This document shows positions 52,487 to 63,802 of a stretch of DNA of 64,000 bases, one piece after another; position 1 is the first letter of the stretch, and each line of letters starts with the position of its first letter. Both the position numbers and the translations under genes were made by a program. Below the pieces are notes generated by a model, which had not been told where the DNA came from, did no database searches, and saw only the letters and a list, made by a program, of their open reading frames with translations. The DNA lies in assembly GCA_008973525.1 (NCBI GenBank), contig WACJ01000075.1:310001-374000 (forward strand). Direction: 5' to 3'. Source of the stretch: Stenopsyche tienmushanensis (lineage: Eukaryota; Arthropoda; Insecta; Trichoptera; Stenopsychidae).

Positions 52487-55284
52487 ACACCACGACCAAT
52501 TATAATAGTTTAAAAACTTGCATCGTTCTAATAGATATTTAAAAATATTTTGTGCTTATGAATTTTACTAAAAAAATCACAACCTCTTAAGTATATAAAT
52601 ACTAACGATATCTGCAATTGTATACTATAGCAGCGTTCAACTGAAAATATTACCAGGATATGCAAAGATTTATGTTTAAAATTACGATGAGAAGTTAAAT
52701 ATTTTTATAACAGCGTTTGAATAGATAATTCAGAGCCATGTGTTGAATTAAATATGCTACAAGGAAAACTATTCAAAATGAAATACAGAGAACCCCGTAT
52801 AATACCAGAAAGTTCCAGAATTTGGCATAATAATCTCAAATCTAATATATCCATCTGAAAATAGAATCAATTTTGATTGATTTTGTACAAAAAAAATATT
52901 TTTATAGATACGGCCGTCGAGAATATTTAAGAATTTTTGATGAAAGCACTGGATAATTAAGTTTATTTGTTTAAAATGGTTGTACAGATGGAGTTGTTAA
53001 ATAATTTACAGTTGAAAAGCATGAAGAAGGGCGTAAATTTGAATGAATAATTGGAGCTTAATGTTTTTAAATATGATTTTTATATTGAAAGAATATATAA
53101 ATCCTTCAGCCGAAGTCAAGCAATACAGCAAAAAATGCACTGAAAATGAATACATTTACCCAATAAGAAAACACATTGGCTTAATGCTAATTCGCAATAG
53201 CGAAAAACGACCTAAAATAAAGAAGAAAAATTTTAAGTGAAAAAACCCTACGAACTTATTGAGTGATGTAATATGATTAACGTTGTTTAAAAAGCATATT
53301 TTTATTCGGTAAAATATGACATTATTGTAGTTTTTGTATATTCCGAAGTTCTAATATGGATCTTCAGAATATACTCATAACTTTTGTAAATTATTTTCCG
53401 AGCATTCTCATGGAAACACATACTATAATATAATAATGTTGTATAGTATTTTCATGTGCATCACGCTTATTCAAAAATAATAGTTTTAAAGTAAAAAAAT
53501 ATAGCAATTATGACATGTTTTTGCATGGCTATTTTTTATTTAGCTTTGATGTGTCGATAAATCCCTACATTCACTTTCATATTGATTAGCTTTAGGCCTA
53601 ATAAATATTTTATCGCGTCCTTATCGCTTTGATAAAGCCTGACAAACAGGACGAATTGATTTGGCCTTCCGGATGAAGCATAGTAGTTTAGTCCAGATTG
53701 AATTATTAATTAAAAATTCAGTGCATGTTTATGATCCTGGCCTCGCGCACCATAAAGGGAAATACAACTAGGGGAATTATCAGACGTTTCCCGTATAAAG
53801 GATGCCTTATAGCGTTAATCTTAATATAAACGTTGTTGTTAGCACTAATGTTTGTATGTAGCATCATCTCCACAATATGTATAATTAAGCTCCGAGATTT
53901 GCGCATTTCTTGTAGTTCTACGTGTACGTCGTGTGTAGGGGGAATTTCGCTCATTATACGATCAAGTGATACAATAAAGCTCTGTAGCTTGTGCAATATA
54001 GTCGCTAGTAACGTTGTCTGATACAATTTGTACAAGGACTTACTGTACATCGACGTTTATTAGCCATTCGAAATAAGCTTGTGCTTACAAGTATGATGTT
54101 ATTTAAACAATTTATTTCTATTAAATTTTTCTATAAGTAATAATTAAAATTGTGGAGGTAATATTGTTGGATTTATGTTTTAAACATTTGAAAATTCAGC
54201 TTCCATATTTCCCAAATATATCGTAGTATGAATATTGGATCAGATCCTAATCACATTTTATAAAGTTTAGGGTTCAAATCCAGATTATGGAAAATCTTTC
54301 ACCGTCCCAATGAATATGGAAGTTTATACTAAATTTCTAGATCAATAAAAAACAACTAAAGCGATTAATAAAATCTATAAAGATCGCCAACATTTCACAA
54401 CGAATATCGCCTATAACCTTAAGAAAAATATCTTAGTATGGTCTTTTATAAATAACTATTCAAGAAAGAGGATCATCCTCATCGTATATCTCATATTAAA
54501 GATTACATGATAAGATGGTGTTAAAAACTGACACATTTTCATTGGAAGCCATGAAGATAAATTAAGCCACTGTGTTATTTGTATTTGAAAGACTTTCTTA
54601 TGTTATAGCGTCCAGTCCCCTTTTTTGTAATGGAAAAGGGGTAATATAATATATGCAATTTAATATACAAGATTATGATAAGCTTCCCCGGTAAAAAAAT
54701 AAGAATGTCAACCTACACTATATTAAAATTGAATTTTAAATGAAAATAAACATTACATTTTGAGACAACATTGTGATTTTTTTAAAAAAATATTTGTATT
54801 ATTTTAAGATAGATATGCAGAAGTTACTTTAGAAATTCAATTTTAGATTTTACATGATTTTTTATGTTTTTACCACAAAAGTGTCTCAAAAATAAATGAT
54901 GATTTTGTGTATTAATTTTTTATTATAATAGGCGTGAAAAACTCAGATATGGACCAAGAGCAAATTTTATGACTATAGAAAAATTCTGGTCATGTTCAAG
55001 ATATTTATTTAAATTTTCTCAGACAAACTGCGAGACTCCAATGGCGAGAACGACGCCTTCAGAAAGTTCATTTTCTCTCCTTCAAGGCTCTCGATTAACT
55101 CTGTTCCTATTATATTGTCAATCTTCATCCTCCTCCTATGGTGATTTTTCTTCGACTAGGAAGAACAACTCGGGTTTTCACCCATTTACTTTTGTATACA
55201 TCTGCACCCAACTAAAGCGTTATATTTTAAGATAATCTATCTTCTTTTTCGTTTCATATGATAAAAGTTATAACATATTATACA
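52487..55284. other. Unannotated DNA with one codon-like minus frame
   Basis: The minus frame 53718..54050 (110 codons) has balanced codon use and an ordered-looking composition (EIPPTHDVHVELQEMRKSRS), but no family comes to mind. Its length is not beyond chance. The remainder is AT-rich with nothing recognised. Confidence 0.35.
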
Positions 55285-56205
55285 TTCATATTTCATTCAT
55301 TCATTCATTCATCAGCCTGTGTCCATCCACTGTTAAGCATGAGTCTTCATCCCTCTCAATTTTCCGTTTTCCGTATCCAGCTTCCTCTTGCTATTTTTAT
55401 GATGTCGTCAGTCTATCTTACCCCCTGCAAGCCCCTCTAGTTAGCCGACACTTCGTTTACCCGCTTTTGGTTGCCACTCCAACACTTTTCTACCCCATCG
55501 ATCGTCATCTCCAACTCTTTTAATAGCGTTCAATACTCGAGTCCTTCTTCGGATATCCTCGTTTCTGATTATATCTTTTAAAGATACTCCGAGCATAGAT
55601 CTTTCCATGGCACATTGGGCGACCTTTATTTTGTACGAAAGGCTTACTGTTAGATTCCACGTCTCTGCCCCGTAAGTTAACACTAGGCATCCTAGTTGTA
55701 TTATTTGGCCCAGATATGTATATTCATTTGCAACCTCAATTTGCGTTCCCCCAATGGATATAGATATCGTCCCAAGGGTCCGAGAATTGTGACTATTTAT
55801 CCTGGCTTTGGTTTTATCCATGTTCATTTTCAGATCAATATTGCTTGATGTTCCATTTAGGTCGCAGAGCATGTCTTGGAGCTTTTCAGGTGATTCAACT
55901 ACTAATACAATATAATTTGCAAACCGGAGGTGGGAGATGAACTCTTCATTTATATTTATTCCACATTTCCAAGATAGCAGTTAAAACACATTTTCCAAAG
56001 TGTTTATGGACCTGCCTGACATCTTTTCTTATATTTATACTATTGATACTGCCATGGAGCTGGACCATCAACGCTATCAGCTCAGCTCTTTGTACCGAAA
56101 ATCTATATTGCAGCGTTGAAGCGACTCTACAACTGCCCATGTTTCAATTGAGTCGAATGCCTTTTCATAATTTACAAAGACAAGGTGGTAGATTATATTC
56201 TTCGG
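55285..56205 (-). pseudogene. RTE-type LINE, 3' part of reverse transcriptase ORF
   Basis: Minus-strand fossil, in order: FVNYEKAFDSIETWAV (reverse transcriptase motif A, catalytic Asp changed to Asn at 56170..56172); LENVF...WKCGININEEF; LRFANYIVLVVES (motif C, FADD changed to FANY, 55912..55917); LKMNMDKTK; EYTYLGQIIQLG; LTYGAETWNLT; AMERSMLGVSLKD; and RWGRKVLEWQP. It ends after TDDIIKIARGSW and SGWTQADE with a stop at 55305..55307. A short ATTC-type repeat tail follows at 55293..55312, as is usual for the RTE clade. The 5' part is absent (5' truncation is common for LINEs). Frameshifts, stops and lost catalytic residues make it inactive. The 143-codon frame 55441..55872 is its longest intact piece. 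Confidence 0.9.
55293..55312 (-). repeat. ATTC/ATGA tandem tail of the LINE
   Basis: Five units of a 4-bp repeat (cattcattcattcattcatc) directly at the 3' end of the LINE ORF, overlapping its stop codon. It serves as the 3' end signature of an RTE-like insertion. Confidence 0.8.
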
Positions 56206-59200
56206 TTTTCTGTATAATTTATCTTAGAAATTCATATTTATATTATAGATTTTGTTGAAATAAAGTTGATTTTTTTTTCAGTGTATAATTTATGTTAAAA
56301 GCATGGATATGTTTGTTTTGTGATAAATTTTGAAGTGTCGATAAAGATATGTAAGGATCTATTTGCTTTAATCCAATTGCTGAAGTAAGTAGGCTCGTTA
56401 TTTTGGTATATATACTTCATAGCTAGAATATAAGACAAGCTCCATAGATAGCTCCATGTTAAGACAGCAGTATGTTCATCAGCTTCCTGTTGGCAAAGGA
56501 AGCGTGTCTTATCTCAATCCGTTCGTTGAACGAAATCCTACCTACCATCCACTATGTCCGTATAAATATGCAGAACTTTGGAAGTCAGCTGGTTTACTTG
56601 GAAGGCATCCTAGTGGCTCCAGAGCTCAGTTAATTAAGGACATAGGCCGAAGTACTGATCAATATAACAAGAGGTCCCTCAAATTAACGAGGTCACCACT
56701 TAAAACAACGAAACACGCACACATCACCAATTTAATTAGCAAGGTCAACTAAAAAAAAAATTAAGACCTCTCAAAAAACGCTGACTATTAGCATATCAAT
56801 GTCCTTGATCACCTTTTGACTAATGAAGAGCTTTCACGAATGTCCCAATTAATATTTTGACAGGGTCGAAGATGGGTTGGAAAAGGGAAAATTCAGATGT
56901 TTACACGTGGAAACAAATAGGCAATTTTGTTGATTGGTTTTTATTATACGCATACGTTAAGCAATAAATATTGGCCACGCTATTTTCCGCACAACAGAAG
57001 GGTAGTTAATTGAATGGACTGTCATGGATTGATCTAATCAATCTATTTTTTCAACGCGAAAATATTACAAAGCGCAGAAAAACCGATTTATCAATTATCC
57101 GCAAGGATTTCGCTTCAAATTAGTTTGATTAAGCCGCCATCGATCATTGCGGATTTATTGAAATGATCGCGGGAGCGACGCGATAAAAAGCGCGACCGGG
57201 ACGTATCCCGGATTTTAATGATCATTTACACACCTCCCGAGATAGACATCTCCATGTATCTCGAAAAATGGTGTATTCGCCGACTGAACAAATGTACAAT
57301 GTCAAACCGTAGGTCGTAAATATACATGGCGATGGTGGAATCGCATGTTCGACTATTCGTGTAAGTGAAAAAATAGCTCCTTTAGCGGTGACAACAAAAT
57401 AAATTACTTTATAAATCGGAATAAAGGGGAAGCCAAACGAAGGCTGCTGCTATTTAAATTTATTCAATCAATCGTGCGGGGGTGAGAAATTGCGATTTTT
57501 TAAAATTAATATTCGATATAATGTTACATTTTTGACGTATTATATCTCATAGTAAAAAAATGAAATTTGAATTTAATTAAAGGATACACCACAAAAGCTC
57601 CATACAAAAGCTTATGTAAATAAAGCTATTTTTACGGGGCTAAATTTTAGCTTGATACGACGAATCTGTGCAAATTATTCAAATTCAGCAGAAATTTTAC
57701 ATATTTAATACTGCTAAATATTTTTGATCATTGCCAATTATCAATATCTTTAGAAACTGAAATTACACTTGAGATTTTTTATAGAATTGTCTCAAAATGG
57801 AATGCTTTTTGGATATGATTTTCTCAATTTTCTAAATTGTATAAAATGGGGCAATGTTAAAATAATACTGTCAATATCAATTTTTCAACCGCAAAAATAT
57901 ATTTATGAGAATCCGCAACATTATTTAAAATTCCGTATGTAATGGTTGCTTTAATCATGAAATAAAAATGTGTTTCTCAAGCGTAATCCATAAAGCACTA
58001 AGCTTCTTAAAATTCATACTATTCTTCACTATTGTAATATACAAAAATATATATATATTAAATATCAGCTTCCGTTGTCATCTTTTGATGTGGGAGTGCT
58101 TTTTAAGATCTAATTTAATTGAACGGAATAAGTAAGCCGTGTCTTCTTTCTGGGCGAAACATACTCATCTTGGGATTGAAATCATTTTCATCAAAAATGT
58201 AGCATATATCGTATCGATGTATACCGAAAGAATCATCCTTTATCATAAATAATTTAATATTAAAATAGAAAAAAAATAACAAAGAATATTGCCATCAAAC
58301 ACATGCGAGGATATTTTCCTGGAAATTTTATAAGCTGAAATTTTTTGACTTTGTGCGAGAGAAAGTGCGGAACGAAAAGAAACCCTAATATAAATTGGAG
58401 GCCTTCTTACAAAATAAAATTTTCTTAAGGCTCTAGCGCTCTTCCTTAATAAACCCATTTTTAAAGGTATTAGTAGCGATAGCGCCAGCCAACCGGCTTT
58501 TCCCAGATAATATCTGATGTGAAATCACATTCACATCATGACCCCCGTGTAAATAGAAAGAGCAATAAAGCCTCCACGGGACTTATTAAATTTATAACTC
58601 CACATGTGATTTCCCCCCCGATGTGATGATTTTTATAAGTATTTGATCTGAAGAACGTGGCAAAATTTATCAAGCAATCTTTAGGGATTATCTTCGGTAA
58701 ATGGTAGCAAATTTAGGCGAAAATCGTCTTGATTCACGTTTAAAGCTCACCGTTCAGTACAATTGGATAGTTGGAGATCTACGAATGTAATGCTATGATT
58801 CGAAATCCTGTGGATTTAACTAAACCAATGTGCTTCTCGCTTTGGTCAAGAACTAAATTCGCTTCATATCTGGAATATCGTCAATTGAACATGCAAATTT
58901 GGGTAACGGGATTTCTGAAGTCTACTTGGAATTCTGATCGAACTTTATGCAGGAAGAGAATTTCTGACGCCAGTCTAAGCTCACCACATCCATTATTGCC
59001 GAGATTTCAAGTCAAATTTATTAGAACTTAAGCATAGACGCTCTTACGAATAAAATAGTTGTTTTTTTTTAAAGATAATTTTCCACAACAATAAAAAAAA
59101 CAGGTTATTCAAGCTCGAAGGTCACCCAAAAACAGAAACGAATCTCAAACGCAAAACAAGAGTTTCGTGGCATATTAAACACGTATTTCGGGTGTAATTT

Positions 59201-60160
59201 TAATACGGCATTGCTTCTTTTGATGTCCTCAAAATCTTTAGAAGGTACGCTCTCTACAGTCTTTGTCATCGCTTTCAGCTGAAATATTAATTGAACATCC
59301 GCCGCACGTTGTTTACTTTGACTACAGATGTCTCAAAGACACGTTAATGCTTTCATCGGTCGACAACTTGTTAATCTCACAACATTCGAATATTATCATA
59401 GCCAAGCAAATTTTATCGTTGTCAGCGTCGATATTCAACGAAAAGTGGTGTTGATTTTTTAGCTTAATTCAGACTTTATAAAATCATTCCTAGACGTTAT
59501 AAATAGGTGTAAAAAATCACAACCTTCACAATTTTCAATCACAGGATTACATCTTAAAGCTGTATTGTGTGTTTGTTTACGAAATATATTATTCGAAGAA
59601 TTTTCATTGTAACATGTTTATGCCAATTCATAACAGAAAGTCAGAAAATTTCATAAAAAAATGTTATGTTAATGGTAATAGATGCAATCACTGTCAGCGT
59701 ATTTATCAATAACGAAAATAAATTTAATAGATAGTTGCTCTATTATCTGGATGTAATCTGGATTTTTACATATCCCACAATATCGTTCAATTTAGCATGA
59801 ACGTATAACGAAACTAAATATTTACTCAGTATTTTAAAAACATTTTCTTAATATTTTTATTACTGCCAAAAAATTTCAAACTGTATACATAATAGCTCAA
59901 CTAAATTTAAGCTCATGGGTATCCAGGAATTCAATATTTCAAAAAAGCCAATATAGGAAAAAGCAGAAAATTTGCTAGTAATTGGCTCAAATAATTTTAT
60001 AAGAGGAGAGTAATTAAATATTTCTTTGAATTATATTTAAATAATAAATAAATGCTGATAATTCTTTTAAAATCACCTTAAGGCAAATTTACAAATTTTA
60101 AAATTCTCTCTCAATTCTCTCTCAATCTCAATTTACAAATTTTAAAAAATCGATTTTTAT
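56206..60160. other. Unannotated DNA, partly less AT-rich
   Basis: The frame at 56456..56752 (98 codons, plus) has no recognised domain. The stretch 57000..57370 is non-repetitive, GC-richer and dense in TAAT/ATTA and GATTA cores, with a CCGGGA/TCCCGG palindrome at about 57199. The stretch 58470..58640 is similar in character. Both could be regulatory DNA, but that is inference only. Confidence 0.35.
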
Positions 60161-60164
60161 TTTA

Positions 60165-60850
60165 TTTTAAATTTTGAAAGTACATATCTTCAAAAATGTT
60201 ATATCGAAATTTCATAAAGATCGGACGAGTCTAACTACATTTTTGGGCAACCGTTAGGTGACTACCTGAGAGCACCATGATATTCAGACTCATGGTGCAA
60301 GTACAAGAAAGTGGTGAAAAACAATCAGATAAAAATTTTAAGCATCCTTTTGCTCTAGCTGAAGATGTTCACGAGGTTTTGAAACCAATTTATGAAGATC
60401 TTCGGAGGAAATACCCAAATAACAACGAGTGTTTCAACAGCTGTGTCTGGGCAATTTTTCTGCAACCAAAACTTTAAACGCGTTTATCTCAAAACAAGGT
60501 TTTTCGGTGGCTTGTTGATAAAATTTCGGAAACTATCTGGCCGATTGTCATGAAATTTGAATGACATATTTTTCATAGTTATGGCTATAGCGCATATCAT
60601 CAGATTTTTGAAATTTTGATTTTAAGTAATTTTTTTTACAAAAAACTGCAAAAAAAACGCGGTTTTTTTTTACTTTTTCGTAAAACGTGCGCCATTTTGT
60701 TATTTTCGCAAATATCAAAAATCTGATGATATGCGCTATAGCCACTGATATACTGAATCTAAAACTGTTTTATTTTTTTGTTTCAAATGACCCATCTCGG
60801 AGATACCATCAACAAGCCACGAACATAACATTTCTACACGAGTTTTTCGA
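60165..60850 (+). mobile_element. Decayed element with nested inverted repeats and unknown-family ORF
   Basis: Contains the frame 60277..60477 with HPFALAEDVHEVLKPIYEDL and NNNECFNSCVW. This resembles an uncharacterised protein type often seen in many copies in arthropod genomes (pattern KPIYxDLS...NESFNSxIW), with about ten residues lost in the middle. It is followed by two nested inverted repeats: GTGGCTTGTTGAT (60507..60519) with its complement at 60808..60820, and a perfect 30-bp pair at 60582..60611 and 60715..60744 with a 103-bp spacer. A 9-bp hairpin (GCACCATGA/TCATGGTGC) overlaps the start. Boundaries are uncertain and the family identity is recollection only. Confidence 0.5.
60582..60744. 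repeat. Perfect 30-bp inverted repeat
   Basis: Arms at 60582..60611 and 60715..60744 are exact reverse complements, with a 103-bp T/A-rich spacer. One arm begins tggctatagcgcatatcatc. It lies inside the larger 60507..60820 inverted pair. Confidence 0.9.
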
Positions 60851-61723
60851 TGCTACTGTTTTATTATAATAATTGTTCAAAAATATAAAAAAAAATTTTT
60901 TCATGTATTTGAAAGATGTGTTTATTACATAAGATCCATTTTATCTCATAATTTTTAGCCAAAATCCTCGAAAAAAAATCGTGAAAATAGCCTATTTTTG
61001 AGGCGCCTAAAGTGAGAAGACGCCTTAATAAGATAATAACAAAAAAAAAAATAACAACGAGTTTACGGATATAAAGAGAAATAATATTCTCTCCAATGGA
61101 CAGCCTCACGCGAGCTCGTTTGCTATCGGATCGTGGAAGAGCCAAGAAAGAAGAATAAGGTATTCAGATGATAATATAAAGCCATCTTGGCTAAAATATT
61201 TATCATCCTCCAAGACAAAGAAAGCTGTAAAATCGCTGGTGAAGTCGGCGGGAAGAACATACATTTTAATATTTTTTGCATTAATGTGTTATTAAAAATA
61301 ATAAATTTATATGTGTTGTTTGAGATTATAAATTTAAAGCCTTACAAAGTAATCTGCAATCTGATGACAGCCAATTATCTTTCTCTTATCGTATATTGAT
61401 TAATTATATAGAACATTTATTTGCATACAAAGTCAAATTAGTACAACATTTCTAAAGCAAATACTCTGTTCTCCATTCAAACGAATATTCAGAAGTTACA
61501 AGGAAACTCCAACCATGTTTTCAGCGTCTAATCTCGACTCTTTGATTTGAAAACTTTGTACAGTGGTACTAGTAAAACAGTCGTTACATAAATACATGCC
61601 GACGTTTTCCGGCTACTTGATGTATACTTGATAGCGAAATAGGGTCAGAAAGTGCACAAATTATAAGTGAAATGTCATTGTGAAATTCGCATGCATTTGA
61701 AATAAAAATGATGTCTAAAGTAC
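60851..61723. other. Probable intron sequence downstream of the 61724 exon
   Basis: If the minus-strand gene continues, this is its next intron. The 93-codon minus frame at 60864..61145 lacks an acceptor at its start and is AT-driven, so it was not accepted as an exon. Confidence 0.4.
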
Positions 61724-61906
61724 CTGTTTTGACGAGCTTGAAGCTGACCGCATTGTGGTTCTTGAGGTGTTCGTTGAGGTTCGGATGGGTGATGTCTCTT
61801 AGTACGGCCTCTGCTTGGCCTGCGGCCATCCTGCTTCCCGGTCGCCCCTCTGCAGACCGGCGCCGGATTCGGGATAAGAACCCACTTTTCTTTTGCGGGG
61901 AAGGTT
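61724..61906 (-). CDS. Next exon of the same unrecognised gene
   Basis: A 183-bp exon with acceptor TTTGTGATGCAG ending at 61907 and a consensus-like donor CAG/GTACTT beginning at 61723. Both borders are phase 1, so it is symmetrical (61 codons) and could be skipped without a frameshift. Joined to the exon at 63068 the split codon reads GAA (Glu) and the frame stays open. It encodes a basic segment (KKSGFLSRIRRRS) followed by a predicted helical stretch containing HPNLNEHLKNHNAV. This part looks more conserved and ordered than the upstream exon. An internal ATG at 61829 (MAAGQAEAV) is unlikely to be the true start because the frame is open through to the acceptor. I do not recognise the family. 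The downstream exon was not found. Confidence 0.7.
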
Positions 61907-63067
61907 CTGCATCACAAACAAAATTATTAGCTTTATGATGCGGGATTTAAAGATTTATTTTTTTAATTTTTCAAGGAAATTTCATTACAAAAATACAAAA
62001 CCATTATAATTTCAAATCGATTTAAGAATGAAAAAACAAACTTATTCTAATCAATACATGCAGTTTTCAATTGCAAAAGCACATCACAAACAAAAAAACA
62101 ATCAATACGCTTAAAACAATGCATACCTACTTTATGTACCTGCTTTTGAGTTTCTATATTATTAGATCTATTTATACAAATCGTTCGTGTAAGAGAAACA
62201 CATTTGGTGGAATTATTAATCAAATATTTTTCAAGGACTTTAGCAATTCAATTTGTCGTTTTATTGATCAGTCCAACTTAAATATAGGGCTTCAATCAAT
62301 ACCGACTCTAATTATTGTCTTTATTTATTCAATATATCGGTTAGGATACGATATAATAAATACATCGAAAACACTTATTATTATCTGCATAATATATATA
62401 CAGGGTGTTTGGCACATGGACTGACAATTTTTTTAGGGAGTTTATCGATTAATTTACCACAGGCGTATATTCAAATAAATTCGAGGCTGTGCCATTATTA
62501 ATATATGCAGTCAGTCGATCATGAAACAATCGTGGTTTTTATTAAAAATTTAATTCAATTAAATATGTTCAAAGAAGTCACAAATTTTCAAATAGGGATT
62601 TAAGAACGAATCTCGCTAAAACCAAGCCAGACATTAACCCAATTAGCATTTGTAATCACATTATGTTATACGGTTAGTATGATGTCATTTGAAATATAAT
62701 CTAATAACACTAGAATTTAAATTCACACTCGTGTGTTAGTGGCATAACTTAAATTAATTCGGAATCACAGCAAATGTATACTCTCGCACAGTCTCTAAAA
62801 TGCGCGAATAAATACTAGCAAAATAATAGACGAATGCCATGTATGCAAATGGGCGCATGGCTTCATTGGATGAATTGTTGAGAGCGCGCTCTTTCGACAT
62901 GAAATAAATAAGCTTGTAATATTTGCTGTGATTAAAATGGAGGGAGGGTTTTTATTGTTGTTTAATTGCAAATATAAATGTGTATTTGTATGGAATGTTT
63001 TATATTGTCATCGCAAAAAAAAATCAAATTCACTCCTGAAATGCAAATAAAAATAAAGTAAATGAAC
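61907..63067 (-). other. Intron between the two exons
   Basis: About 1.16 kb of AT-rich sequence bounded by GT (63067) and AG (61907) on the minus strand. At about 62400 it contains a fragment of a dispersed transposon terminus (acagggtgtttggcacatgg), the same type as the ends of the element at 4930. No conserved open frame was seen inside it. Confidence 0.6.
62395..62445. repeat. Isolated terminus of the 4930 element family
   Basis: The string tacagggtgtttggcacatgg followed by actgacaattttttt matches the right terminus of the element at 4930..5683. No opposite end is visible nearby. It sits in the intron of the minus-strand gene. Confidence 0.5.
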
Positions 63068-63802
63068 CTTCTAAGGAGGAAGATTTATCTATGGCTGGGG
63101 GCTTTCTTGAGTTGCGGACATTTTTTCTTTCGGGTCTGGGCGTCGACGGTGCGGAAAAGGACGGGGGACGGAGACGATCTCTGTTGGGTATCGGCGTCGG
63201 TTCTTCGCTCACCCAGTTGCTCTCCTCGTCTTCCTCGAGGATCTCCTCGGGGATGTCCTCGGGGGTCTCCTCGGGGATTTCCTCCTCGTAGATTTCGGAG
63301 TACTCCTGAGCCTGAGCGCATTGCGACGTCGGCTCCGGGGTGACCACGCGGATGTGTTCGGTGAACTCGGGCGTACTGGAGACTTCGAAGAGAGCATCAA
63401 AGTTCTGATCGAAGATGTTCTTCTTGGAGAAGGCGGGAGTCGACAGCGGCACTGGCAATTCATAGTTGTAGATATTGGGACTCCTGAGGGTCCTGCCGAA
63501 GTTGGGATCCTCGGTTTTCTTGAGGCGGAGGAAGCGGTGCTTCTTCTCTTTGGGTTTGTCGGGGGTTTGGTTCGTGCGGCTCTGGGTGCTGGAAGGGGGT
63601 CTGGCGAAGGGAGGGGAGGAGGTTCTGCCGGGGTTCACATTCGGGCCGCTGTAGTTGAAGATATCGCTGTTCCTGGCGGAGTCCGTGATGGAGGCGGGGG
63701 GCGAAGAGCTCAGCGGGACGCAGGGCTCAGTGAGGTGGTCCAAAGTGGGGCGAGGCCTTACGAGGGGCGCCTGATAGCCGTACGTGAGGTACACTACTTC
63801 GT
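63068..63802 (-). CDS. Exon of an unrecognised Pro/Ser/Glu-rich protein gene
   Basis: A 735-bp open segment, by far the longest in the window and much richer in GC than its surroundings. Its left border on the minus strand is a good acceptor (pyrimidine-containing tract ending TTTCCTGCAG just before 63802). Its end is a weaker donor (AAG followed by GTTCAT at 63067). Both borders fall in phase 1, matching the next exon. The product is low-complexity: an N-terminal stretch with VVYLTYGYQAPL, a Pro/Ser-rich part, a basic patch (KPKEKKHRFLRLKK), two related motifs (DIFNY and NIYNY), then a glutamate-rich tract built from four-residue repeats (IPEE, TPED, IPEE, ILEE), then another Pro/Ser/Arg-rich part. 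No catalytic domain, signal peptide or membrane segment is visible. An in-frame ATG at 63824 could instead make this a first coding exon. Function unknown. That it is real coding sequence is fairly certain; the exact ends are less so. Confidence 0.75.

Noticed and set aside
54268..54280. tRNA B-box-like string ggttcaaatcc
   Set aside because: No matching A box or cloverleaf upstream and no second copy, so neither a tRNA nor a tRNA-derived SINE is supported.
60864..61145. Possible next exon of the minus-strand gene
   Set aside because: No acceptor AG near its start, composition like the surrounding intron, and no phase-1 junction could be made.
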